A DNA stretch of 64,000 nt from Heliocidaris tuberculata (Eukaryota > Echinodermata > Echinoidea > Camarodonta > Echinometridae). Of this stretch, positions 46,401 to 55,554 are shown one piece after another (within the stretch, counting starts at the first letter, position 1; each line of letters begins with the position of its first letter). The stretch lies in the NCBI GenBank assembly GCA_025618425.1, contig CM046833.1:34532247-34596246 (forward strand), in the 5' to 3' direction. The position numbers and the translations under genes were made by a program. Below the pieces are notes generated by a model that had not been told where the DNA came from, did not search any database, and was given only the letters and a program-made list of their open reading frames with translations.

Positions 46401-49400
46401 TCTTTGAGACCCTCTTCAATGACAGCCCAGCAGCCCAGCAGTCTGTTGCAGACTTTGAGAATGTCCTTTCTGATATCATTTCATTTCATATTTTTCTCAA
46501 TGCCTGGACATATTTATATCTTTTGATTCAGTGGTCATTTTTATTATTTTCAGGGGCCAGAACTCCCACCAAGTCAGGATGCACTCTTTGAGGCCCTCTT
46601 CAATGACAGCCCAGCAGCTCAGCAGTCCGTTGCTGACTTTGAGAATGTCCTCTCTGGTCTCATGTCGGAGCTGGGCCAGGGCTTTGGAGGAGATGGCCAG
46701 ATGGCCTCAGAGATGCAGAAGATGTTCCAGACTATGTCTGCAGGAGCAGGTCCGATGCCGAATCCAGCAGCAACTCCTGCATCTGCATGTATGTACTGTT
46801 AGACTGGTGATTCGACATGTGCTCTGCAGACATTTGTTCTGATCTTATTTCTCTTAACCCTTTCGAGACAATTAACCACATTTTGTGGTTTGGCTCAACA
46901 ACTGTTGATTCAGAGCTCTAAAAATGATACCAAATGCATGAGAAGAAAGAGCAAAAATTTCTGCGCACTCCATGTTCAATTTTGTTACATTACCATATTG
47001 CGTTTTAATGCCAGGAATTGTAAAAAATGAGAATAAGCTTTAAAATCCCTAAATTGGCGACATATTGAGAGGTTCTAAATCATTGTCTTTGATCAAAATG
47101 GGCAATTTTTAAACTTTTTGACAAAATCACTGACCATGTACATGTACATTGTTTTCAAAGACATTATACACCTTATTAGAACCACGTAACACTATAAGAA
47201 AAATATTGTTGCCAATTTTAAGAACAGAATGTGATCAATTTAGCCCTTAAATAATCCCTGTCCTGAAAGGGTTAAGATATGAGGTTAAGGTGAGGGTCGC
47301 CATTGGGTTTTAGGTTTAACCCTAAAAAAACTGGGGGGGTGGGGGCCTTTTAGGCCCCCTCCTCGACATAAACTGCGATCATTTTGTAACGGTAAAAGAT
47401 TTTGCGCTGCAATTTCATGACTTTTTTCCCTAGAGTTTTGCGCAACTTTTGATACCAAATTTGCATGCCCCGCGTGCACGGTTACGGAGTTACGTCACCG
47501 TTTCACATGGCGTGTCAAGAAGGATTCAGTATTTTGCATTCGTTTGTGTGTAGAGTCAATGGAGACTGGAAAGAACATTACAGATACTGTTTTCAAACTA
47601 TGTTTTCATTGTGTTCTCTTTGATTAATGTCATTTGTGCATACAAATAACTCTTCAGGATCATAAAACAATGAAATACATTAGATCATAAAACAAAGAAA
47701 TACATAAGAAATAAAAAACAAAGAAATACATAAGAAAATAAAGCAAATGATAGAAAAGCTTCTTGTAGCTATATTTTCATTGCATTCTTTTTGATTAATG
47801 TCAGGCAATGAACACCTTAGTCTTAGTGATAACAAGCTTGTAAAGGGAATTCTAGACTAGAATTGTCACCTATATAGAAAAAAACACAATTTTTCGAAAA
47901 AATTTGCATATTGGCATAATTAATTAGGAATTTCTGTAAAAATAAAAATATTCATATTAATTTGACTATGGATTCATGTAGAGGACATAATGAACTATCT
48001 TCAGACCAATTTTCGTCGTAATCGGACAATCTACAGCCGAGATCTGAGGGGGGGGGGCCTATAGGCCCCCCCCCCCCCAGTTTTTCCAGCCTCCAAAATA
48101 CCCCAGTCTATTTAGGGTTAAAGTTCAAAGGGCAAGTCCACCTTGGTATTTAGTTGATTTGAATAAAAGTAAAAAATGAGACAAACAGATGAGCAAAGTA
48201 TGTTTAGAAATAAGAAAGTTATGAACTTTTGAAGTTGTAATCAATCAAACACAAATTGGCAACTCTGTGACATAATTGCTCTGTGCAAAAAATTTCTTAG
48301 ATTTTCATTAATTAGTCAGTTATTGATAAAGGAATAGATTTGTTTCATACAGGGTGTGTGTAATATATTTCTGTAGAGAAAATAATTTTTTTTTTTTTTA
48401 GGGGCATTTATGGGAGAGGACCTCGCAAGATACGTCACGGAGTTGCCAATTGGTGTTTGATTGATTACGACTTCAAAAATTCATAGTGTTCTTATTTCTT
48501 ATCGGATTTTCCTCAAACTTTCACTAATCTGCTTGTCTCATTTTTCTGCTTCTTTTAAACCAACATGATATCAGGGTGGACTTCCCTTTAAGGCAGGGCT
48601 GGACACTAACTGGCCCCCAGCCCCAGGACACATCGGCACCCAAAATCAAAGTCTGGATCCCCAAAATTTCAATGCATACAGACCCTGAGGTGTTGTGGAT
48701 CAGTGGATAAGTCCCTGGACTGTGAACCACGAGGTTCAAGGTTCAAATCCCACTGCAGCACTAGTGTCCTTTGGCAAGACGTTAATCTACATTTCCCACT
48801 CTCCACCCAGGTGTTTAATGGGTACCCGGTAGGATGCGAAAGTTGATTTTGTTTGCTTAGCAATGTGAGCGCCATGGCCCATTGCTGGAATACTCCCCAG
48901 GGAGTGGAGAATGTGCATACATTGTGTGTGGGAAAGCCAGAATCCGATGACCTGGGTAATAATATATCTGTAAAGCGCTTAGAGACATCACTGATGTATT
49001 AGGCGCTATATAAAAGCGAATATTTTTATTATTATTATCTGGAACCCCACTGACAAAAGCTAGCATGGAGCCCTGGTCTAAGGTTAGGGTTACATAAATT
49101 GTTATACTGATCACAAGTCCTTCAATTAATCACAAAGTTACACTCTATCTGTTTTGTGCAGTTGCAGATGTCTAGATACTGACTTAATTTGGGGAGCATG
49201 CATTTTTGATTGTTTTTAACAGAAACGTGGCACCATAGAAATGCTGTGAATCAATATCATCATCATTGATTCCATGGTTGAAGTTGCGACTTATCTACAT
49301 TAATTGGCTACGAAGCGTTTGTCGCAAGAGCATGTGTCATAGAACTGTTATACCGGGATCTTTCAGTTTTGTATTAGGGGAACCAAGCCAATAATTAAAC

Positions 49401-52400
49401 AGATAACCTTAACAAAATTCAAATCATTTGAATACCCAAAGTACTTTCTCAAAATTTTTTTGTAACAAATGCCTTGGATATCAACTGGCATTTAACATTT
49501 TTTTTTTCCATCCCAGGCAACTTTCATATTTCATACTGCAGTGTGCCGACTGCCGCAGTGTTTTTATTAATCCTTCTCATATATCTTAATTTCCTATATG
49601 TAACACATTTCTGCAGCTGGCAGCACAAGTGATTCCAACACAACTCAAAGCCCAGAGGATCTGACTTCCACGCTAACAGATACTCTCAACAGACTCGCAC
49701 AGAACGCTAGGGACCTACAGGTATGTGGACAGGTTCCCTATCAGAGATTTCATTATGCTTGATCCAAACTGGGGGAAATATGGCCTTGCAGTATACCATA
49801 GGGTGGTGTGGGAGGAACTTTTACCGGGTTTGCAGCATCTACATCTACTCTACCTTTAACCAGCTTAACCCTTCAGGACAGGAATTATCTAAGGGCTAAA
49901 TTGATCATATTTTGTTCTTCAAATTTGCAGCAATAATATTTTTCTTTTAGTTCCACATGGTTCTAATAAAGTGTAATGTCCTTGATAACAATATAAATGG
50001 TTAGGAATTTTGTTGAAAGTTGAAAAAAATTGCCAAAAAAAAACCAATGATTTTGAACCTCTCAATGTGTTGCCAATTTAAGGATTTTACAGCTTATTCT
50101 TGTTTTCAAAATTCCTGGCATCAAATGCAATATTGTCATGAAACAAAAATGGACATAGTGTGTGCAGAAATTTGAGCTCTTTCTACTCATGCATCCTAAA
50201 ACCCAAGTTGCAACCCTATCCCTAATTCTATATCTTTGACATAATAAAGCCTGGAACAATTGTCTCCGGAGCCATATGTCAGAGCACCGTCAGGCCTTGC
50301 CAACTCACCTGGGCCCTGTTTCATAAAACTTGTTATCAATAACAAGTTACAATAATTGTTAAAAGCTACTGAAATTCCTTAATCTGATTGGCTGAGAGGA
50401 AGTTTGTCATAGAAATGGGGCAGTTGTTATTGCTAACAAATTTTATGAAACGGGGCCCTGTTCAGGCTTTTTAAGCATTTGTATTGCTTAGAACATAAAG
50501 TTATTCTTGTTGTTATTTGTTTTTATTTGGAAATTAGTCAAAGCTGACTACTTTTTCCACGAATATTATTTTTTTAATTCTAACAATTTTTTTTCTCCCT
50601 TTGAAAAGACACATTGCATTTTCTTCTTTTTCAACTATAGTAATGTAAAATAGGAAAAGGAAATCACATGACTCATGCCAAAATAAAAAAACTAAAAAAA
50701 AAACACCCTGCCAAACGGACACTCGGGCCGTTTTCCCACCTTTTCAAAGATGCCGTCCTACCAATCCTTCGATTATGTCTCTTGGAAAAGCTTCCTTATG
50801 TCTTGTCTGTTTTCAGACTTTTAGAGAGGATTCAAAGAGGTGTATGATTTTACTGAGAATGCAGGACAAATTTGGTTTATTCCAAAACCATATAATAATT
50901 ATATTCAGATTTTTATTACATAATCAGCCCTTCCAAATAACTTGTAAGTAGTTGTTTGTTTGTTTTTCACAGAACACAGACTTGTAGAGTAGATATCAAT
51001 CAATATCAAAGAGGTGTATGAGGTGTTATAGTTGAGTGGTTTAATAATTTTACTGAGAATGCAGAACAAATGTGGTTTATTCCAATCAGACAATAATATT
51101 ATTTGGATTCAGAATAACTTAAGTAAGTAGTTTTCTTCACAGTACAATTGCCTTACCAGTTCAACATCATCTATAATCACTGCAGGAAGGTCAAGTTCCA
51201 GATGAAGAACTGTTGAGATCGTTTGGAGGAATGAATCTAGAGGGAGGCGATGGTGAACTACTACCAATGGTCCAAACTATGATGCAGAGCCTACTCTCCA
51301 AAGATGTGCTTTATCCATCGTTAAAAGAAGTAGTTGACAAGGTACATGTGAACCGATATTAGATTCATTTAGATGTTTGTTAGAAGAATGAATCTCTGTT
51401 GCCACTTTGAGGACAGAAATATGTTTCATTCATTGAATTGTTGCAAGAATGTTGTCATGTTGATAATTTTAAAATGAAAATATCCAATTCAGTTTTGTGA
51501 AAATACCTTATTTTGAACAGTATCAGGGATGGTTAGATGAAAAGGAACCCACTCTGAACAGCGAAGATCACCAGAGATACAGTGAGCAACGCAGACTGAT
51601 GTCACAGCTGTGTGTGGAATATGAAGCAGAGCAAGAGTCAGACAGCAGTACAGTGAAACAAGAGAGGATGGGCAGGATTATGGAGCTTATTCAACAGGTA
51701 AGGTGTCTTGATGGTGGTAATGGAGGTGCTGATTATGATGGTAGTGGTGTTGGTGGTGGTAGTGATGATGGCGATGATGATAGTGGTGGTGGTGGAGATG
51801 ATGATAGTGATGTTAGTGGTGGTGGTGATGGTGGTGATGGTGGTGGTGATGATGATGTTGTTGGTGGTGGTGGTGATCATGGTGATGAGGAGGGTGATGT
51901 TGTTACTGATGGTGATGATGATGATGATGGTGATGGTGGTGATTGTGGTGATGGTGATAACAGTGGGAATGGTGGTGGTGTTGATTATGATGATAGTGGT
52001 GGTGGTGGTGGTGATGATGATAATGATAGTGGTGTTGGTGGTGGTGGTGGTGATGTTGGTGTTGAGATGGTGATGAGGAGGAGGAGGATGTTGATAGTGA
52101 TGATGATGATGGTGGATGGCGATGATGGTGGTGATGGTGTTGTTAATGGTGGTGGTAGTGATGAGAGTGATTAACAGTGGGAATGGTGGTGTCATTGTAA
52201 TCATGGTAGTTGTGATGGTGGATGGGAGAATTTTTGAGCTCACGCAGAAGATAATGTGTTTGATGGGGAATGAAGAGAAGATGGTGATAGTGATGGTGGA
52301 ATTGGTGTCAGTAGTCATGGAATTTTCCAGTGAAAGTTGGCACCTCTGTTGAAACATGTCAACAAGCTTGTAAAATTAATATATTTTACGTTCTAATTGA

Positions 52401-53006
52401 TGTTGATGTTTGTTCAACAGATGGAGAGCCTGGGACAGCCCCCAGCTGAGATTGTTGGTGACATGGTAAGCTTTCATTACTCCCAATATTATACATACAT
52501 GATTGTACTCTTCAAGGTGAATACAATATACATGAATGTTTCAAGGAAATATCTTGAAAAACAAGTTTGGGTCATAATATTCAGGTTGTATTTCTTATAT
52601 TTCATGAATTGCTGCCTTTTACTGAATACTTCATTGTTTCTCAGTAGTGTTACTGCAGCCATATAATGAAATGCTAGATGCAGTAAAGGCACCTTCGCGA
52701 AGAGTGAAGCAGTGGGATTACACCAATTTTGGGAATCGTCATATAAGCACCTGATACCACAGGTATTTCTCATGCAAGTATTTGCAGTAGATAAAAAAGA
52801 ATCATTTCAATAAGTTCGATAAATTGGTCATTTCTTTTACCCAACTATGCAGAATCCAACTATGCAGTCATTACTATTACTTAATGTTTCTTTGTTTATG
52901 TTTATCACGCCCTCACCCTATGCAGAATGCAGGTATGCCTTTTGACGAGAACGGTCTCCCACGGATACCTGGAATGCCACAGGGAGAGCAGTGCAGTATT
53001 ATGTGA
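40271..53006 (+). CDS. PEX19: Peroxisomal biogenesis factor 19, eight coding exons (spliced)
   Basis: PEX19 is the cytosolic chaperone and receptor that binds newly made peroxisomal membrane proteins and delivers them to PEX3. Coding parts: 40271-40403, 45414-45556, 46554-46788, 49617-49720, 51186-51341, 51521-51697, 52421-52465, 52926-53006. All introns start GT and end AG, phases agree, and the total is 1,074 bases, 357 residues. Residues 38-52 (DLDQLLESALGDFDK) match the N-terminal PEX3-binding helix. Residues about 94-140 hold the ALFEALFNDSPAAQQS region. Residues 240-316 (LLSKDVLYPSLKEVVDKY, then YEAEQES..MELIQQ) form the cargo-binding helical domain. The end, CSIM, is a farnesylation CaaX box. 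The protein is longer than the 299-residue human one, mostly in the N-terminus and the Met/Gly-rich middle (residues 125-170). Family assignment is firm; exon joins are by inspection. Confidence 0.96.
40404..42927. repeat. PEX19 intron 1, 5' part: direct repeat pair and poly-G tracts
   Basis: 41271-41450 and 41979-42172 share GACCACTAAGCGGGA(T/C)GAA, AGTCATTTTCT, AAGGTATGGGGGG and GGCCGTTAGGAAGAA. A G run of about 25 lies at 40540-40564 and another of about 13 at 41342-41354. 40578-40700 contains GGTATTCTGAAAATTG twice. No other gene is supported. Confidence 0.7.
42928..43584. mobile_element. 657-bp inverted-repeat element in PEX19 intron 1
   Basis: The ends are GACCCTCCACCACAAAAC and GTTTTGTGGTGGAGGGTC, an 18-base match. 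The interior is AT-rich without a coding frame. No TSD is clear (GT on the left, CC on the right). Confidence 0.7.
43585..44810. other. PEX19 intron 1, middle: poly-C and poly-G tracts
   Basis: C runs at 43786-43805 and G runs at 44474-44491. No coding exon or element ends are recognised. Confidence 0.4.
44811..44879. repeat. Perfect 28-bp inverted repeat with 13-base loop
   Basis: The left arm 44811-44838 (TAAATTTAATTGTGC..CCGCAC) and right arm 44852-44879 (GTGCGGG..AATTAAATTTA) are exact complements, separated by CGGCAGTATATGC. The RNA would form a long hairpin. Confidence 0.95.
44908..45240 (+). repeat. tRNA-headed SINE in PEX19 intron 1
   Basis: A box B-like GGGTTCAATCCCCGG, GTCCTTGGGCAAGGCATTTT, CCACCCAGGTGTTAAATGGG, TACCCGGTAGGATGCG and a tail GGCACTCTATAAAAGC match the other SINE copies. 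Box A is decayed. Confidence 0.82.
45414..45556 (+). CDS. PEX19: PEX19 coding exon 2
   Basis: The acceptor is TTATTCAG|GTGCTCTGG and the donor AAAGAG|GTGAAT. It encodes ALGDFDKPLQ, completing the PEX3-binding motif, then an acidic/lysine-rich segment ending KKAEKQTKE (residue 92). It ends in phase 0. Confidence 0.93.
45557..46006. other. PEX19 intron 2
   Basis: Contains an A/G-rich stretch with GAGA and ACAGACAG words at 45660-45732. No element ends are seen. Confidence 0.5.
46007..46553 (+). pseudogene. Three partial tandem copies of PEX19 exon 3
   Basis: Each copy follows a pyrimidine-rich run and AG, and begins like exon 3. Copy 1 (46007-46078) reads GPQLPPSQDALFEALLNDSP, then AAQ and a TAG stop. 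Copy 2 (46167 to about 46275) reads GRELPPSQDALFEALF, has an inserted KALF repeat and loses frame at AAQS. Copy 3 (46370 to about 46480) reads GPQLPTNQDAFFETLFNDSP and stays in frame to ENVLSD before running into intron-like sequence. None has a visible donor at the exon 3 end. The spacer ATATTTTTCTCAATG.CTGGACATATTTAT..CAGTGGTCATTTTTATT repeats with them. Splicing into any of them would likely truncate or disturb the protein. Confidence 0.93.
46554..46788 (+). CDS. PEX19: PEX19 coding exon 3 (the complete fourth copy)
   Basis: The acceptor is TATTTTCAG|GGGCCAGAAC and the donor GCAT|GTATGT. It encodes residues 93-170 plus one base. GPELPPSQDALFEALFNDSP begins it, followed by SVADFENVLSGLMSEL and a Met/Gly-rich stretch. 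Only this copy reaches a usable donor and keeps phase with exons 2 and 4. Confidence 0.94.
46858..47271. mobile_element. piggyBac-like MITE (414 bp), PEX19 intron 3
   Basis: It starts CCCTTTCGAGACA and ends TGTCCTGAAAGGG, flanked by TTAA on both sides (46854-46857, 47272-47275). CCC-starting ends with TTAA fit piggyBac. Related copies are at 49869 (opposite orientation) and 59411 (same orientation). Confidence 0.88.
47320..48117. mobile_element. TTAA-flanked element with GGCC-centred poly-G ends (798 bp)
   Basis: The ends are CCCTAAAAAAACTGGGGGGG and ..CCCCAGTCTATTTAGGG, with TTAA at 47316-47319 and 48118-48121. Near each end a hairpin-prone GGCC(TTTTA or TATA)GGCC lies inside the G/C run. 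No coding frame. Confidence 0.8.
48129..48587. mobile_element. TTAA-type inverted-repeat element, second copy (459 bp)
   Basis: The ends are AGGGCAAGTCCACCTTGGTA and ..TCAGGGTGGACTTCCCT, related to 12007-12589. The right flank is TTAA (48588-48591) and the left TCAA (48125-48128), presumably a mutated TTAA. Confidence 0.78.
48688..49040 (+). repeat. tRNA-headed SINE with (ATT)n tail, PEX19 intron 3
   Basis: The head is TGTTGTGGATCAGTGGATAAG, the box B-like region GGTTCAAATCCC, the body TCCTTTGGCAAGACGTTAAT and CCACCCAGGTGTTTAATGGG, and the tail TTAGGCGCTATATAAAAGC then TATTTTTATTATTATTA. It is the longest SINE copy here. Confidence 0.9.
49041..49616. other. PEX19 intron 3, 3' part
   Basis: No element or exon is recognised between the SINE tail and exon 4. 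Confidence 0.4.
49617..49720 (+). CDS. PEX19: PEX19 coding exon 4
   Basis: The acceptor is TTTCTGCAG|CTGGCAGC and the donor CTACAG|GTATGTG. Residues 171-205 include LTSTLTDTLNRLAQNARDLQ, which matches the start of the family's folded cargo-binding domain. Phase 1 in, phase 0 out. Confidence 0.93.
49869..50280. mobile_element. piggyBac-like MITE, inverted copy with lost right end
   Basis: It begins CCCTTCAGGACAGG after TTAA (49865-49868). Its interior is the reverse complement of the 46858 element (GTGATC..AGCCC, CTTATTC..GATTTTACAGC, GTGTGCAGAAATTTGAGCTC). The far end decays near TTGTCTCCGG. Confidence 0.78.
50312..50457. mobile_element. Harbinger-like MITE GGCCCTGTTTCAT, PEX19 intron 4
   Basis: The inverted ends are GGCCCTGTTTCATAAAACTT and ..TTTTATGAAACGGGGCC, with CTG on both sides (50309-50311, 50458-50460). 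The middle has CTGATTGGCTGAGAG. Same family as 55555-55699. Confidence 0.88.
50458..51185. repeat. PEX19 intron 4, 3' part with a direct duplication
   Basis: 50836-50975 and 51007-51140 share AAAGAGGTGTATGA or similar, TTTTACTGAGAATGCAG(G/A)AC, AAAT(T/G)TGGTTTATTCCAA and AAGTAGTTT..TTCACAG. Each copy ends in a pyrimidine-rich CACAG, an acceptor-like word, upstream of the true acceptor at 51185. Confidence 0.7.
51186..51341 (+). CDS. PEX19: PEX19 coding exon 5
   Basis: The acceptor is ATCACTGCAG|GAAGG and the donor GACAAG|GTACAT. Residues 206-257 cover EGQVPDEELLRSFGGMN, LPMVQTMMQSLLSKDVLYPS and LKEVVDK, the most conserved stretch of the family. Confidence 0.95.
51521..51697 (+). CDS. PEX19: PEX19 coding exon 6
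   Basis: The acceptor is TTTTGAACAG|TATCAGGG and the donor CAACAG|GTAAGG. Residues 258-316 include YQGWLDEKEPTL, CVEYEAEQES and ERMGRIMELIQQ. The frame stays open past the donor for about 475 bases because intron 6 starts with a triplet repeat. Confidence 0.95.
51706..52180 (+). repeat. (GRT)n triplet-repeat tract at the start of PEX19 intron 6
   Basis: Almost uninterrupted GGT/GAT/GTT/AGT triplets start 9 bases after the exon 6 donor. Read in the exon frame they give a Gly/Asp-rich tail; in the other frames, Met/Val runs, or Thr/Ile/His runs on the other strand. All are consequences of the repeat. Confidence 0.92.
52421..52465 (+). CDS. PEX19: PEX19 coding exon 7
   Basis: A 45-base exon; acceptor TGTTCAACAG|ATGG, donor GACATG|GTAAGC. 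It encodes MESLGQPPAEIVGDM, residues 317-331, matching the LG(Q/H)PP(A/K)E(I/L).G(D/E)M block of the family. Confidence 0.95.
52926..53006 (+). CDS. PEX19: PEX19 coding exon 8, with CaaX box
   Basis: The acceptor is CCCTATGCAG|AATGC; the stop TGA is at 53004-53006. Residues 332-357 end GEQCSIM. Cysteine 354 is the expected farnesylation site. Confidence 0.95.
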   Translation, partial: NAGMPFDENGLPRIPGMPQGEQCSIM

Positions 53007-53451
53007 TCGTCTGTTGAACAATTGCAATGACTGAAGGAGAAAAATCAGTGCAGCTTATGTGATCGTCCATGATAATCGGACCTTGAGAACCCAGAATTGG
53101 ACCATGGGTACCCAGAATTCCATTGGTGATCTGCGCACCAGTACGTAATCAACTATTGTGTCATGGATTACTAAATGGTATCAATGGACCACTGCGTAAT
53201 CGTCTATCAAACGCTTGAAATGACTGAAGAAAAAGTGATGCAGCGTTATGTAATCGTCCATGATGATGGGAACATTTGTACCCAAAATGCCATAGGTGAT
53301 TATTACACTGGTATATAATCAACCACCGTATGATGGATACCTGAAATGTTATATAGGGGTATTGATGGAACATTACAGAATCATACAAGGCACTGTAGTG
53401 GATAGGATGACAAATGCAGCATCATAATTAAGATTATCCACACAATCAGGA

Positions 53452-53588
53452 GGGGCATTTCATCAAGTGTCTTGTCAGTGATTTTCTACTGACAAATTTG
53501 CTCTCAGCCAATCAGATGCAAGGATTTCAGTAGCTTAAAACAGTTGTCAGTAAAAATCACTGACAAAACACTTGATGAAACGCTCCCC
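53452..53588. mobile_element. GGGGCATTTCATCAAG inverted-repeat MITE (137 bp)
   Basis: The left end GGGGCATTTCATCAAGTG and right end CACTTGATGAAACGCTCCCC are complementary. The arms continue with TCTTGTCAGTGATTTT and its complement. A CAGCCAATCAGATGCAAG core recalls the CTGATTGGCTGAGAG core of the 50312 family. No firm TSD. Confidence 0.78.
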
Positions 53589-54160
53589 GGGAGTCATGAA
53601 ATATCCACCAAGAAAGAGGTCCTCTAAAAAAAAAAAATCAATGCAGTAATATGAGATTAGCCGAGGATCTGATCAGAGCAAATACAATTCTCTGAACTCG
53701 GTAACTCCACTTCCTTGAGCATGGTCTATGCGGGAGTGATGGAATAAATTGACTTTGACAGGAAAGATGGACAAAAGGCGGGCGGAGAGGAGGACGAAGG
53801 ATCACGTATCTATTAAAAAAAAAGTAGAGTGGAGTGGGAAACCACTGGAAGTTATCAGATATGCACAAAATAGAGATGATTATCAGTAACTGTTTGCCTA
53901 TGTCCAAAGATTAAATGTACTTGAAGAAGTAAAAGCTGAAGAGTAAGCCATGGACAGCTGCTATAAAGCCATCTTCACATGATGCAATGAAGCTTCTTTC
54001 TGAGCGACAAATATTATGGCCAGCAAATTATCATGTATTGTCGTTATAAAATCTGTTACATTGTGGTAACAATTTAGTTTCTCATTTAAATACATCACGC
54101 ATTTCAGTATCATAAAGCCATGTACACTCTTTCTGAACTTGTCGCACCACCAGTCACTGT
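53589..54160. other. PEX19 3' flank, nothing recognised
   Basis: Unassigned sequence; only the AATAAA at 53743 stands out. Confidence 0.35.
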
Positions 54161-54416
54161 GGCCCATATTCTGAACTCTGGTTTAACGTAAACTCCAGCC
54201 TAAGTTTAACAACCAGAGCTTTAATCAAAAGCGACTTAAACCGCTAGTCCAGTTTAAATTTCTGTACAAAGTTAAACCATACTAGACTTGAGTTTGAGTG
54301 AAACGGGAGTTCAGATTGTGATTTTCTAAAACTCCAGTTTAAAGAACAGGTTCAGACTGGGTTTAAACCACACTTAGACCACGGTTTAAGTTAAACTGGA
54401 GTTCATAATACAGGCC
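54161..54416. mobile_element. Harbinger-like palindromic MITE GGCCCATATTCTGAAC (256 bp)
   Basis: The ends are GGCCCATATTCTGAACTC and GAGTTCATAATACAGGCC, with TGT on both sides (54158-54160, 54417-54419). Both arms repeat (A)AACTCCAGTTTAA and GGTTTAA words, so most of the element is palindromic. Confidence 0.85.
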
Positions 54417-54541
54417 TGTGTCCTTAGCTTCTCAAATAGTTCTTCATCTCTATCTTGAGTTCTGGGAATAGAATTCCTGACTAATTGGCTCAAAGTGACT
54501 CTGTATTATGTATTGTGCAAATGGTGGGTCGTTTACCCCAA

Positions 54542-55552
54542 GGGGTCGTTTCATCAAACCGTCATAATGACAAGATCAGCGACATCTCGACACTGTCGCT
54601 CAACTTGTCCGCTAAGTGTTTCACAAAGCCTTCTTTACCAAGACCAGCGACAACTTTGCTGACAAGTATCTTGTCGGTACTCCAGACCTGTCATATCTTT
54701 TTAGAACGCCATCACAAGCCAGCTTTTAGTTAGTCTATGGGCTGCGAAAAAATAAGAAATGTAAATTAAGAGAACATTTATTTCCTGATCTCCAAGCACT
54801 ATCCTTTATCATTCCTTTATCAAATAGTGTTACTAATGTTCGTATTGTAATATTGTACAGACGGACAATATGTTCTTATGACTTCTTGACCCCCCTACAA
54901 GTAACTGAGATTAATATTGAAAATACCCACATCGGTCTACCATAGAAAAAGCGTCAAAAACGGAACAGTCTGTATAGACAGACCAATTTAAACGACGACA
55001 ATTTATCATGTATGTATTTTCCCTATATCTATCCTTTTCACGCAATGCTTTGATATGAATAATAGTAAATGTATTTTTTATAAATGAATATCAAGAATTG
55101 GGCTATAAAATATGTTAATTTAATCATTTTCTCGAAAGTGTACACGAATTGGGTCTTCTTTCCATAATTAGTCAGTTACGGCATCCTCTTATTTACAAAT
55201 CTAGATTCGTACATCGCAAAAGCATCCTCGAGTTTTCTCGATTTTATAAATTCTAAGATGCCACAAGTAACACATATTTTCATGTAAACGGGATGTTTGT
55301 ATCATCAGTATTAATTTTCGCTGCCATTTTTGACATTTTGGAACAGTTTGGGGAAAAATGAGCCTCAAAATATGTTTGACGATAAATCCGATGGATTGTG
55401 ATAAAGACTATGTTTCTTAGCCGATAAGTATCGATATCATTAGTTGTCTTGTATCATGTCTTCATGAAACAGTTTTTCAAGTCCATGACATTTCCGTAGA
55501 TCGCCGACAAGAGTTATGACTGTCATGGAGTTGATTTGATGAAACAATCCCC
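54542..55552. mobile_element. About 1-kb element with GTTTCATCAAA ends
   Basis: The left end GGGGTCGTTTCATCAAACC and right end GATTTGATGAAACAATCCCC are complementary. Subterminal CGTCATAATGACAAG and TTATGACTGTCATGG words also face each other. The interior is AT-rich and non-coding. It abuts the next element. Confidence 0.65.
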
Positions 55553-55554
55553 AG

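Noticed and set aside
51497..52357. Long frames on both strands (Gly/Asp-rich, Met/Val-rich, Thr/Ile/His-rich)
   Set aside because: They arise from the GRT triplet repeat. Only the first part, 51521-51697, is a real exon (PEX19 exon 6).
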